NCBI RefSeq assembly: GCF_001730305.1
Contig: NZ_MIJY01000003.1
Coordinates: 1 to 64,000 of the forward strand
Source of the DNA: Enterococcus termitis
GTDB taxonomy: Bacteria > Bacillota > Bacilli > Lactobacillales > Enterococcaceae
Direction of reading: 5' to 3'
Length of the DNA stretch: 64,000 bases
The position numbers and the translations under genes are program-made. Of this stretch, positions 24,999-32,787 are shown one piece after another (the first letter of the stretch is position 1; the number at the start of each line of letters is the position of its first letter). The notes under the pieces are model-generated. The model saw nothing but the letters and a program-made list of their open reading frames with translations, ran no database searches and was not told where the DNA came from.

Positions 24999-25252
24999 AA
25001 AAAAGCCCCCTTGGCAAAATGCCAAGAGGACGAAGATTCGCGGTTCCACCTCAATTTGTCACGATTTCGCAATGGTGACCTCATAGAGTCTCTAATAGTA
25101 ATAGAGATTCTTTTCTGATAACGGAGAATGCCGCAGCTTCTTACTAAATTCAGAAGCTGACTAGACAGATGTGTTCGTCAACGGTTTCCAGCTTTTTCTC
25201 TCAGCGAATGAAAAAGTCTCTGTCAGGAAATGAACGATGACTACTTGTTCTG
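24999..25252 (-). promoter_or_regulatory. T-box riboswitch 1 (gene-proximal), specifier CAC (His)
   Basis: Read on the minus strand. Stem I base CAGAA/TTCTG, AGTA, GAGAGA and the GCTGGAAA distal loop. The specifier loop reads GAA-CAC-A, with CAC at 25171-25173. The T-box core AGGTGGAACCGCG is at 25039-25051. The terminator GTCCTCTTGGCATTTTGCCA, followed by a G/T run, covers about 24999-25031. CAC followed by a purine fits histidine. The UGGA loop would prefer U73 rather than the C73 of tRNA-His, so specificity is not certain. Confidence 0.85.
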
Positions 25253-25377
25253 AATATGTGTTTTGTTTTATTGACTAGTCTTTATTTTTTTGTGATAGGT
25301 AAGGAGCTTAATGATTTTAAGGTCATCAAGTAATGTCAAACATCAACTCTAGCCTTGCACCAATCACAGGATTGTAT

Positions 25378-25630
25378 AAAAAAAGTCCTTTGGCAATGAA
25401 TGCCAAAGGACGTAAAATTCGTGGTTCCACCTTTTTTCATTATCGCCTCACAACGATAACCTCATGAAGTCATAGACTTCTAATGCTGTAACGGGCACTC
25501 CCGAACTTTCCTACTGATACCTTCAAAAAGTTAACTCCCAGATGTGGTTCGCCTTATTTTTCTGTCTTTTTCCACCAACCAAAGACTCTCTTGAATGAAA
25601 CAATAAAGGTACTCTTCTGTTCTTTGTTTT
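25378..25630 (-). promoter_or_regulatory. T-box riboswitch 2 (promoter-proximal), specifier CAC (His)
   Basis: A second complete T-box about 125 bases upstream of the first in the same transcript direction. AGTA, AGAGAGT and a GGTTGGTGG distal loop are present. The specifier region GAAC-CAC-A has CAC at 25544-25546. The core AGGTGGAACCACG lies at 25420-25432, and the terminator GTCCTTTGGCATT/AATGCCAAAGGAC with a T-run at 25378-25411. Both leaders must read through for transporter expression from the distal promoter. Confidence 0.85.
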
Positions 25631-25635
25631 TTATA

Positions 25636-25664
25636 ACTTTACCATCAGGTGGCGAGAATGTCAA
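25636..25664 (-). promoter_or_regulatory. Promoter upstream of the tandem T-boxes
   Basis: On the minus strand, TTGACA (25659-25664) is followed after 17 bp by TAAAGT (25636-25641). A second TTGACA on the same strand near 25335-25340, between the two T-boxes, could be an additional start, but its -10 is poorly spaced. Confidence 0.5.
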
Positions 25665-25884
25665 CAAGTTATCGTTTAGAAAATTCTGAAAATAATAAAA
25701 TGAAGCATAAAAATTAACGAATGACAAAAAGTAAGGTACACTATAATAGGGATTTTCTATCAAAAAGTAAGTGAAGCGTGATAGCTAAAATCTATCGCAC
25801 TGTTCTTATTGCTACTACCCTTCCATAAATAAATCTGATAAACTATGTACAATTATCAGTGAAACAATGGAGAGGTGAGGCGAG

Positions 25885-26607
25885 TTGACACGAGGGATCA
25901 TAGGAATTGCAGCGAATGAAATGGCAGATGCTGGCGCTGCGTTATATCATTTACCGATCAGTTATACACCTCAGGGCTATGTAAAGGCGGTACAAAAGGC
26001 AGGCGGGTTGCCCTTTTTATTACCAGTCGGCTCTCCTGATTTGGCGAAAGAATATGTGAGTAAAATAGATAAATTAATTTTAGCTGGCGGACAAAATGTT
26101 TCACCATCACTTTATGGAGAAAAGGTTCTGATCAAAGAGGCAGGGATCTCCGATGAAAGAGATCGATTTGAATTAGCACTGATCGAAGAAGCTCTGAAAC
26201 AACAAAAACCGATTTTTGCAGTGTGTCGTGGATTACAATTGGTCAATGTTGCCTTAGGCGGTAGTTTACATCAAGATATTCGTCACTTATCAGATAAAAA
26301 AATAGCGCATATGCAAGTGCCGGTGGCTAGACAGATTCCAACTCATCGGATCCAAACTAAAGAACGCAGCATTTTACGTAAAATTTATGGTAAAGAAACA
26401 ACAGTCAATTCTTTTCACTTTCAAGCGGTAAAAAAATTAGCTGAGCGCTTGCAGGTAACAGCGCTTAGTGAAGATGGTATAGTAGAAGGTGTTGAAAGCA
26501 ATGATCCTGCGTTTGCTTTTTTAGGGGTCCAATGGCATCCTGATTTTGCCTATGATCATTTAGAACAAGAGATGGCTGTTTTTCGATATGTCGTTAAGAA
26601 TTTATAA
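25885..26607 (+). CDS. Gamma-glutamyl-gamma-aminobutyrate hydrolase family (class I GATase-like)
   Basis: A 240-aa peptidase C26 / PuuD-like protein. The nucleophile elbow is FAVCRGLQLVN (Cys about residue 112), the His is in GVQWHPDFAYD, and LAGGQNVSPSLY is the typical oxyanion-side loop. Such enzymes cleave gamma-glutamyl amide bonds, for example gamma-Glu-GABA or short gamma-glutamyl peptides. The start is TTG at 25885, supported by AGAGGTGAGG upstream; no ATG fits. It lies 20 bases before an OppA-type gene, so it may act on gamma-glutamyl compounds imported as peptides. Confidence 0.88.
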   Translation: MTRGIIGIAANEMADAGAALYHLPISYTPQGYVKAVQKAGGLPFLLPVGSPDLAKEYVSKIDKLILAGGQNVSPSLYGEKVLIKEAGISDERDRFELALIEEALKQQKPIFAVCRGLQLVNVALGGSLHQDIRHLSDKKIAHMQVPVARQIPTHRIQTKERSILRKIYGKETTVNSFHFQAVKKLAERLQVTALSEDGIVEGVESNDPAFAFLGVQWHPDFAYDHLEQEMAVFRYVVKNL

Positions 26608-26627
26608 AACAGAGGGGGATTTAAACA

Positions 26628-28268
26628 ATGAAGAAAAAGTTAAGCGTCGTTGTTTTGCTGGCAAGTCTATTATTGGCAGCTTGCGGTGGGAAAAATGGGG
26701 AAACAGATTCATCAGCAAAAAAAGAAGCTGGAAATGCTGAGCAAGTAATCACAGTCGCTTCTGGTGGTGAATTATCTACTCTGGATAGTGCTCATTATAC
26801 AGATGTCTACAGCTCAGATATGATCGGACAGGTCGTTGAAGGTCTTTATCGAATGGACAAAAATCATGATCCAGAACTAGCTGTTGCAGCCAGTGAGCCG
26901 ACTGTTAGTGATGATGGACTTGTTTATACCTTTAAACTAAAAGAATCCAAATGGAGTAATGGGGATCCTGTTGTTGCTGGAGATTTCGTCTCTGCTTTTA
27001 AAAATGTGGTGGACCCAAGCTTTGGTTCAAGCAGCAGTAATCAGATGGATATCTTCAAAAACGGTCGTAAAATTCGTGAAGGACAGGCATCTATCGATGA
27101 GCTTGGTGTAAAAGCGATTGATGATCAAACGCTAGAAATGACCTTGGAATACCCAATTCCTTATCTAGCACAAGTATTGGTCGGTACGCCTTTCATGCCT
27201 AAAAACGAAAAATTCGTGAAGGAAAAAGGGGAAGATTACGGGACATCTGCTGATAATTTTGTAGGAAACGGTCCTTTTGTGATTTCTGGTTGGGATGGCA
27301 ACACTGAGACTTGGAAATTAACGAAAAATAAGGACTACTGGGATCAAAAAAATGTTAAGCTTGACACGATCAATGTTCAAGTTGTAAAAGAAATCGGGAC
27401 AGGAACCAATTTATTTGATGCTGGAGACCTAGATTATACCGTTCTAGCTGATACGTATGCTTTGCAATACAAAGATTCACCACAAGCGAATTTTGTACCT
27501 AAGGCAATGGTGGGCTATTTAAGTCCAAACCATAAACGAGAAGTCACAGGGAATGTCAATGTTCGTAAAGCGATTCTGCAAGCCATCGATAAAGAGACGT
27601 TTGCAAAGGATATTTTGGGCGACGGTTCAACAGCGATCAACGGTTTTGTACCAAAAGATTTTGCTAAAGATCCTGAAATAGGCGAAGATTTCCGTAAAGA
27701 AAATGGTGATTTTCTAGCTTATGATTTAGAGGCAGCACAAAAAAGTTGGGAAACAGCTAAGAAGGAATTAGGCAAAGATCAAATCGAATTAGAACTGCTT
27801 TCTGCCGATTCTGCACTTGCGAAAAAGACGATCGAATACGTACAAGGTCAATTACAACAAAATCTGTCTGGCTTAAAGATCACATTGAAATCAGTGCCAT
27901 TACAAAATCGTTTAGATTTACAAACGGCAGGAAATTTTGATTTAGTATTTGGGACGTGGACACCTGATTATGCAGACCCAATCAACTTCTTAGAATTTTA
28001 TGATTCCAAGAGTGGTTTGAATACTGCGGGGTATAACAATCCAGAATACGATCAAGGGTTGAATGATGCACGAATCACTTTAGCGAATGAACCAGAAAAA
28101 CGTTGGGATAAGTTAAAAGAACTAGAAGAAACGTTGATTGAAAAAGATGCAGCTGTTTTGCCACTGTATCAAGGAGCAATCGGCTATCTGAAAGCCGATC
28201 AATTAAAAGATCTCCAAGTATTTCCTTTTGGAAGAACCGTTTCCTATCGTCTAGCTTATGTTGAATAA
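26628..28268 (+). CDS. Oligopeptide ABC transporter substrate-binding lipoprotein (OppA-like)
   Basis: A 546-aa SBP_bac_5 family lipoprotein with lipobox LAACGG (Cys about residue 19). It binds extracellular oligopeptides and hands them to an Opp permease. Signatures include TLDSAHYTDVYS, VEGLYRM, YTFKLKESKWSNGDPV and FVGNGPFVISGW. It is encoded without its own permease or ATPase, so it probably feeds a complex encoded elsewhere. GAGGGGG precedes the ATG, and it follows the PuuD-like gene closely. Enterococci use such stand-alone OppA proteins for nutrition and for pheromone uptake; which one applies here cannot be told. Confidence 0.92.
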   Translation: MKKKLSVVVLLASLLLAACGGKNGETDSSAKKEAGNAEQVITVASGGELSTLDSAHYTDVYSSDMIGQVVEGLYRMDKNHDPELAVAASEPTVSDDGLVYTFKLKESKWSNGDPVVAGDFVSAFKNVVDPSFGSSSSNQMDIFKNGRKIREGQASIDELGVKAIDDQTLEMTLEYPIPYLAQVLVGTPFMPKNEKFVKEKGEDYGTSADNFVGNGPFVISGWDGNTETWKLTKNKDYWDQKNVKLDTINVQVVKEIGTGTNLFDAGDLDYTVLADTYALQYKDSPQANFVPKAMVGYLSPNHKREVTGNVNVRKAILQAIDKETFAKDILGDGSTAINGFVPKDFAKDPEIGEDFRKENGDFLAYDLEAAQKSWETAKKELGKDQIELELLSADSALAKKTIEYVQGQLQQNLSGLKITLKSVPLQNRLDLQTAGNFDLVFGTWTPDYADPINFLEFYDSKSGLNTAGYNNPEYDQGLNDARITLANEPEKRWDKLKELEETLIEKDAAVLPLYQGAIGYLKADQLKDLQVFPFGRTVSYRLAYVE

Positions 28269-28355
28269 ACAATCAGATAATAGGTAGAAATAGAATAGGA
28301 GACTATGGGAACAGAAGAGACACCGCGCAAACTGAACGTGTGTCACAAGAAGAAA

Positions 28356-28413
28356 AATAACAGCAACAAAAAGAACTTGAGACTTATGACTCAAGTTCTT
28401 TTTGTTGCTGTTA
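28356..28413. terminator. Bidirectional terminator
   Basis: AACAGCAACAAAAAGAACTT and its complement AAGTTCTTTTTGTTGCTGTT form a very long perfect hairpin with TGAG/CTCA at its top. It serves the OppA gene on the plus strand and reaches the stop of the small secreted-peptide gene on the minus strand. Confidence 0.9.
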
Positions 28414-28686
28414 TACTCTATAAGTATAAGCGATATGTCCTGGATTTTTACTCATATGTTCATTAGCTCTTTTTACTGCAGTATTTGCAAATGCATGCCA
28501 TTCACTAGTGTAGCCACAGCTATCACAGCGCCAACGATAGCCACTTCTAGACGCTGCTTCATTGGTTAGTGATTCTTCTGTGGTTTGTTCTAATACGGTT
28601 GATTTTGCCTGACTTTCTACTGCGGTATAACTTACGACAGAACCTAAACATAATAATAAAAACAAAGCTGAAATAATTTTTTTCAT
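28411..28686 (-). CDS. Small secreted protein with a C2H2 zinc-finger-like core
   Basis: A 91-aa protein with signal peptide (1-27, ending VESQAKS) and a polar, probably processed, stretch up to about residue 47 (TTEESLTNEAASRSG). The mature end of about 44 residues holds WRCDSCGYTSEWH and NEHMSKNPGHIAY, a CxxC pair and two spaced histidines, so it could bind one zinc ion. A consensus promoter lies upstream with a Fur-like palindrome at its -35. It ends at the shared terminator, so it is a monocistronic unit. I do not recognise a family. A bacteriocin-like peptide, a metal-binding signal or a wall-associated factor are all possible. Confidence 0.6.
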   Translation of the reverse strand: MKKIISALFLLLCLGSVVSYTAVESQAKSTVLEQTTEESLTNEAASRSGYRWRCDSCGYTSEWHAFANTAVKRANEHMSKNPGHIAYTYRV

Positions 28687-28715
28687 TTTATTACCTCCGT
28701 TATTTTATACTTTTT

Positions 28716-28756
28716 AGTATACTATGAAAATTCCATAATGTCAATAATTGTTATCA
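28716..28756 (-). promoter_or_regulatory. Promoter with Fur/PerR-like box for the small secreted protein
   Basis: On the minus strand, TTGACA (28739-28744), 17 bp, then TATACT (28716-28721). CAATAATTGTTATCA (28742-28756) matches the 7-1-7 Fur box TGATAATNATTATCA at 11-12 of 14 positions and overlaps the -35. Confidence 0.6.
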
Positions 28757-29031
28757 TTTATGAAGAAATTTTTATATATGGCTAATTTGAAGAACGCAGA
28801 GGAGTTGACTTTACAATGCAAGTAAAACTGTATGGGGGATGAAAGTTATATAAAGTATGTAAGTTAGAGGAACGTTCAATCTTATTTTTATAGTATGAAT
28901 TTTAATGTTTAATTGATGGACTATCTGGACTTTTTTATGCTTAAGATAAATTAGTTGTTTCATCATTAGACAACTACAGCGATGAATAGATGTTATAGCA
29001 GAATCATTTATCTAGTAAATGCCAAAAAATA
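28757..29031. other. AT-rich spacer, nothing recognised
   Basis: About 275 bases without a credible ORF, repeat or promoter pair that I can support. It lies between the divergent-side promoter of the small secreted gene and the terminator of the CHAP gene. Confidence 0.4.
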
Positions 29032-29033
29032 AA

Positions 29034-29083
29034 CTAGGACAAATACCGATGAGAGTTATTGACTCATAGGCGTTTGTCCTAGC
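29034..29083 (-). terminator. Terminator of the CHAP lysin gene
   Basis: CTAGGACAAA and TTTGTCCTAG pair, with an inner GATGAG/CTCAT stem. On the minus strand they are followed by TTTATTTTTT. Confidence 0.88.
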
Positions 29084-29101
29084 CTCTTAGTTACTTACAC
29101 T

Positions 29102-30592
29102 TTAACGCTGTAAAAAGATCTGCGCATTTGTATACTCATTTGTATCTCCCGGAAACCAGCCTTTTAATTTGGCTGCAAGTTCAGTTGCACGTTCTTTATT
29201 TTCGATATTAATAATTTGGAAATAGAACTTTCCGTCGCTTTGTTTCCCATAAGAGACTCTTGTATCAAGAAAATATTGACAGAAGCGTTCGCGTAAATTA
29301 TATCTTAGGCGGTTACTAATCGCTTGCCAATCTTTTGGTAAATTGTCAATTTCAATCCAATTGTATTTTTTATTGGTTTGCAAAACAACTTTCATATCGC
29401 GTTCATTATATTTGGGAATTTGACCTTTAGTCAGTCTTAAGCACTCTGCTTTAACAGAAGCTGTAGAATCCAATTTTACACCTACAACTTTGACCATCAA
29501 ATGCGTAGGATATTCAATTAAGAAGACATTTCCATTTGTCAACATCGGCCAAGTCTTGCTTCTAGTAAACTCAGCCATTAATTTCGCTGTTGATTCCTTT
29601 GAAATATTATTGATGACGGTTTTATAGAGGTTCTTATTTTTGACCTCGGGATTTTGATTATGCTCTTGATTCATGAATGGTTCGTTGGTAATAAAACGAA
29701 TTGTTCTGTCTGCTAGATCCTGTTCCAGTACCCATAGATTACCTAAAGTGTTACTGCTAATCAAATATTGATAAGGACTTTGAGATTCAGCGGTTGCCAC
29801 TACATCTCCAATTGTATATTCTTGTCCAAGAAACTTTTTCTCTAAAATACGTCTACTCCAATAACGACTTGCATTTGTTGCACCTGTACTTAAACGTACT
29901 TTCATCCCTTTTTTAAATTTTGCTGCTGGTGCAACTAATAAATCTTGTTCATAAATCCACTTTCGGTAACTACTTGCATCAGAGTTAATTAAAACTTGAT
30001 ATTCTGAACTTTGCCATTTTTCATTCAATTTTTCGACTCGTTCGACGCGGTAATAGTTATTGACCATGTTTGCTGGAATATTTTCATTTGATGACCATGG
30101 TGAGGTCACTTTTGCGCCGCCGGTCAGTAAAACAATATTGCCTACTTTTACCTTACAGGGTCTACTTGGAAACGGTTGTACGACGACAGTAAAGGGTGGT
30201 CGTACAACTCCTGCAAAACCTGCATAGTTGAATGCTCTTTGAGTGGAAGGTTCATTATTAGATCTGCCGTTTTGATCAACGCCAATAAAGCCGGTCGTTG
30301 TTACTGAACCTAGAACAATGCCTGTATGTCCAGCTGATCCATTGGTATAAACAAAAATATCTCCTGGCAACGGATAAAAATTTGCTGTATTTGGAATTAC
30401 TCGAAATCCGCCTACATTTCCTGTTTGCATTAAATCTTTGGCAACTGCTCCCCTAAATGAAATTCCAAATAAATCATGTGCATATTGATTTATCAAGTCA
30501 AAACATTGAATCCCAAATGCACCATCAAAATCATATGCCCTTCCAATTGAATTTTTTGCCCATTGTACTCCTTGTGCTTGTGTAACGCCCAT
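29102..30592 (-). CDS. CHAP-domain lysin-like protein without signal peptide
   Basis: A 496-aa protein whose first ~140 residues are a CHAP/NlpC-type amidase-peptidase domain: catalytic Cys in GIQCFDLINQY (about residue 29) and His in AGHTGIVLG (about 88). Two SH3-like stretches follow (about 145-225 and 228-300), both with a VG/KG-x-KVRLSTGA-type start and a W(I/V)(Y/L)EQDL end, probably for wall binding. The last ~190 residues are unassigned. There is no signal peptide or lipobox, as in phage endolysins, but no holin or phage genes lie nearby. It starts at ATG 30592 with GAAGGAAT upstream. Two perfect palindromes precede it. It may be a lysin released by cell lysis, or an orphan from a lost phage or bacteriocin locus. 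Confidence 0.75.
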   Translation of the reverse strand: MGVTQAQGVQWAKNSIGRAYDFDGAFGIQCFDLINQYAHDLFGISFRGAVAKDLMQTGNVGGFRVIPNTANFYPLPGDIFVYTNGSAGHTGIVLGSVTTTGFIGVDQNGRSNNEPSTQRAFNYAGFAGVVRPPFTVVVQPFPSRPCKVKVGNIVLLTGGAKVTSPWSSNENIPANMVNNYYRVERVEKLNEKWQSSEYQVLINSDASSYRKWIYEQDLLVAPAAKFKKGMKVRLSTGATNASRYWSRRILEKKFLGQEYTIGDVVATAESQSPYQYLISSNTLGNLWVLEQDLADRTIRFITNEPFMNQEHNQNPEVKNKNLYKTVINNISKESTAKLMAEFTRSKTWPMLTNGNVFLIEYPTHLMVKVVGVKLDSTASVKAECLRLTKGQIPKYNERDMKVVLQTNKKYNWIEIDNLPKDWQAISNRLRYNLRERFCQYFLDTRVSYGKQSDGKFYFQIINIENKERATELAAKLKGWFPGDTNEYTNAQIFLQR

Positions 30593-30621
30593 TTTTATTC
30601 CTTCTCTCTTTTTTTAATAGT

Positions 30622-30641
30622 TTATAACACGTCTGTTATAA
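30622..30641. promoter_or_regulatory. Palindrome A upstream of the CHAP gene
   Basis: TTATAACA/CGTC/TGTTATAA has perfect 8-bp arms, 30 bases before the CHAP start. Candidate operator. Confidence 0.5.
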
Positions 30642-30657
30642 CGGAATTCCTACTATT

Positions 30658-30675
30658 ACTATACAAGTGTATAGT
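30658..30675. promoter_or_regulatory. Palindrome B upstream of the CHAP gene
   Basis: ACTATACA/AG/TGTATAGT has perfect 8-bp arms, and its TATACA/TATAGT parts could serve as a -10 on the minus strand. Repressor binding here would block transcription. Confidence 0.5.
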
Positions 30676-30955
30676 TTTCTGAAACTGTCTGAAATCTGTG
30701 TTCATTCTGTCAGTATTTCTTTTCAAATGTCCGTTTTAATGATTTTTTTATATGTTTTTATTTATAATGAGAGTTGTGAGAATCAAAAGGAATAGCTTAA
30801 CTCCGTGTTTTTCCTTTTTTACTTTAAGTATATATTTAGTGTATAATCGTTGTGTTCAAAAAGAAAACGGAACAATACATTTTTTTAACTACTAAGCCAA
30901 AATTTTTATGAAAAAGATCCAAAGAAGTTAACTCAGGTTAAAAGGAGAAATGTGA

Positions 30956-31315
30956 ATGGAAAGAGTTATTATTGTAGCTCTCGTGATTGTAGTCTTGTTT
31001 TTAATTAGGAAGCTTTATTACGGCTGGATGCAGCGATCATTGAATATCGTTTGGATTGAGAGTAATGTAGAGATCATAAAGAGTGAATTTTCAAGCCGTA
31101 CGTATGGAAACGACATTTCTTATGCAAAAGGTGAATCAACGCGACGAGTAAAACTAACTGTTAAAATTATTCTCAGTAATGGAAAATCCGTCATTACAAC
31201 TAGAAAAGTTTGGACAAAAACAAAGAATCGAGCCTTTTTTCACGAAGGACAATATGTAGCGATTTTATATGATCAAGAGAACCCAAAACGATTTAAACTA
31301 AAATATGATATATAA
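30956..31315 (+). CDS. Small membrane protein, DUF3592-like
   Basis: A 119-aa protein with an N-terminal membrane segment (about 3-20, IIVALVIVVLFLI) and a soluble beta-rich domain. The end EGQYVAILYDQENPKRFKL resembles DUF3592-type proteins, which carry a short strand-rich domain with a YDPxNP-like motif. AAAGGAGAA lies before the ATG. It is followed 20 bases later by the fosX-like gene and may be co-transcribed. Function unknown. Confidence 0.65.
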   Translation: MERVIIVALVIVVLFLIRKLYYGWMQRSLNIVWIESNVEIIKSEFSSRTYGNDISYAKGESTRRVKLTVKIILSNGKSVITTRKVWTKTKNRAFFHEGQYVAILYDQENPKRFKLKYDI

Positions 31316-31335
31316 AGTGAGGGGGGGAGGTAATA

Positions 31336-31761
31336 ATGATTGAAGGAATAAGTCATATAACATTTATTGTTCAAGATATCGAAAAAAGTGCTAAATTATT
31401 TAAGGAGATATTTTCTGCAGAGGAAGTATATGATAGCTTAGAAAAAAATTTCTCTTATTCAAGAGAAAAATTTTTCCTGATATCAAATCAATGGATCGTC
31501 TTAATGGAAGGAAGCAGTCTTAAAGAACAGTCATATAATCATTTAGCATTTAAAATTGATGAGAGCGATTACGACGAGATGCTGAAAAAAATTAAAGCAT
31601 ATGGTTTGGTGATTAAAGAGGGCCGGAAAAGAATCGAGGCTGATTCAAAATCTATTTATTTTTACGATTATGATAATCACTTATTTGAGTTTCATACTGG
31701 CACATTGAAAGATCGATTAACGGGATATAATGATGTTCTCAAAAAAAATCTGAAAGGATAG
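31336..31761 (+). CDS. fosX: FosX-type fosfomycin hydrolase (VOC family)
   Basis: A 141-aa vicinal-oxygen-chelate metalloenzyme. Sequence blocks coincide closely with Listeria FosX: SHITFIV, EKFFLI, W-I-V-L-MEG, SYNHLAFKI and SIYFYDYDNHLFEFHTGTL. Metal ligands are expected at His in SHITF, His in YNHLAF and Glu in FEFHTG; the family general base is an acidic residue near the N-terminal half. FosX opens the epoxide of fosfomycin with water, in contrast to the thiol-using FosA and FosB. It starts at ATG 31336 after a very strong GGGGGGGAGG, and the small unknown gene follows 7 bases after its stop. Lies in an accessory stretch. Confidence 0.88.
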   Translation: MIEGISHITFIVQDIEKSAKLFKEIFSAEEVYDSLEKNFSYSREKFFLISNQWIVLMEGSSLKEQSYNHLAFKIDESDYDEMLKKIKAYGLVIKEGRKRIEADSKSIYFYDYDNHLFEFHTGTLKDRLTGYNDVLKKNLKG

Positions 31762-31768
31762 AGACTAT

Positions 31769-32035
31769 ATGGAAGATAAAATAAGAGAATTAGAGATTCA
31801 GATAATGAGTTTGACATTTATGAATGAATTACTAATGGATAAGTTAGGCGTTACTACGGAAGAAATCAAGAATTTTGCAAAAAAATGTTTAGAGAATATG
31901 GATAGTAGCGAGAAAAATACAGATATGTATTTTTCACTTATGGGTTTTGCTTATCAAGAAGAAGCCTCTGAAATGCTGCAAAAAGAATTTTTACGGAAAT
32001 CATTCCAAAAGGATCAGAACTGCAGGGAAAACTAA
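31769..32035 (+). CDS. Small helical protein, unknown
   Basis: An 88-aa soluble protein, almost entirely helical: heptad-like IRELEIQIMSLTFMNELLMDKL at the start (cited in part: MSLTFMNELLM) and a lysine-rich end. GAAAGGATAG precedes the ATG, 7 bases after fosX, so it is in the same operon. It has no membrane segment or signal. I do not recognise it. It might be a regulator-like coiled coil or a phage-type small protein. Confidence 0.5.
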   Translation: MEDKIRELEIQIMSLTFMNELLMDKLGVTTEEIKNFAKKCLENMDSSEKNTDMYFSLMGFAYQEEASEMLQKEFLRKSFQKDQNCREN

Positions 32036-32161
32036 CATGAAAAAATTTCCAAAAGTAAACAGTAAAAATTCCTGAAGTTGGAAATAGTTCGATTTCTTAA
32101 AAATTTTGTAATGAAAGTAGGAAGGTGTGAAATTTTTAGAAATTAGAGATGGAGGAGAATT

Positions 32162-32468
32162 ATGAACAATGTAAAAGTTGTCACACTGTGTGGTTCAGTA
32201 CGGTTTAAAGATCAATTCAAGGAAATTGAAACCAAATTAACGTTAGAAGGAACAGCAGTGTTTAGTTTATGTTTTTTTTGAGGAAAGTGAGGGAATTGAA
32301 GTAACTGCAGAACAAAAAAAATTATTTGGACAAATTCATTTGAAAAAAATCGATTTATCAGATGAAATATTTGTTATAAATGTTGATGGGTATATTGGGG
32401 ATAGTACTAGAAAAGAAATTGCTTATGCAATTCAGAATAACAAAATCGTTAATTATTATTCACAGTAA
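32162..32468 (+). pseudogene. Nucleoside 2-deoxyribosyltransferase-like protein, frameshifted
   Basis: The first frame reads MNNVKVVTLCGSVRFKDQF and stops after 39 codons (SLCFF then TGA). The second frame continues FEESEGIEV...KKIDLSDEIFVINVDGYIGDST to TAA 32468. Joined, they make the small Rossmann-like nucleoside 2-deoxyribosyltransferase/YtoQ-type protein (VTLCGS start, SDEIFVIN-GYIG-ST end). The break coincides with a run of eight T at 32272-32279. GGAGGAG precedes ATG 32162. Phase variation by slippage, true decay or a sequencing error cannot be told apart. The middle (normally GLFGH-type) is shorter than in relatives. Confidence 0.75.
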
Positions 32469-32500
32469 TTAATGCCCGAAAAGGATAGGAAGGGGGCTTA

Positions 32501-32605
32501 GTGGTTAATAATAAAAGAAAAAAAATATTTGAGTATAATAGTTTTGTAGAAAAATACTATGTTTCAGTAATCTCTCAGAACAAAAAGGACAAAAAATATT
32601 TTTGA
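32501..32605 (+). CDS. Possible 34-aa peptide
   Basis: A short frame from GTG 32501 with AGGAAGGGGG upstream, ending KKDKKYF. It is lysine-rich with no membrane segment. It lies between the frameshifted gene and a terminator. Weak support: only the RBS and position. Confidence 0.2.
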   Translation: MVNNKRKKIFEYNSFVEKYYVSVISQNKKDKKYF

Positions 32606-32631
32606 AACGCTGGTCGTTGCTGTTTCTATCT

Positions 32632-32679
32632 AAAAAAGGAACGAGAGATTGGTTTTAGTCATTCTTTCGCTCCTTTTTT
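32632..32679 (+). terminator. Terminator of the fosX-region unit
   Basis: AAAAAAGGAACGAGAGA and TCTTTCGCTCCTTTTTT pair with one or two wobbles around a 14-base loop, ending in T6. Confidence 0.85.
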
Positions 32680-32787
32680 GCATCTTTGTAGGACTTTTTA
32701 TAGAGAGAAAATTCAGACTTTGTACCGATAAAATAGGAAGAAAGCTTTGCTATACTTTTTGATAGGAGTAGGAAATAAAAAGAGAAG

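Noticed and set aside
29102..30592. Prophage remnant
   Set aside because: The CHAP protein is lysin-like, but no holin, structural, integrase or repressor gene lies within 10 kb, so a prophage is not supported.
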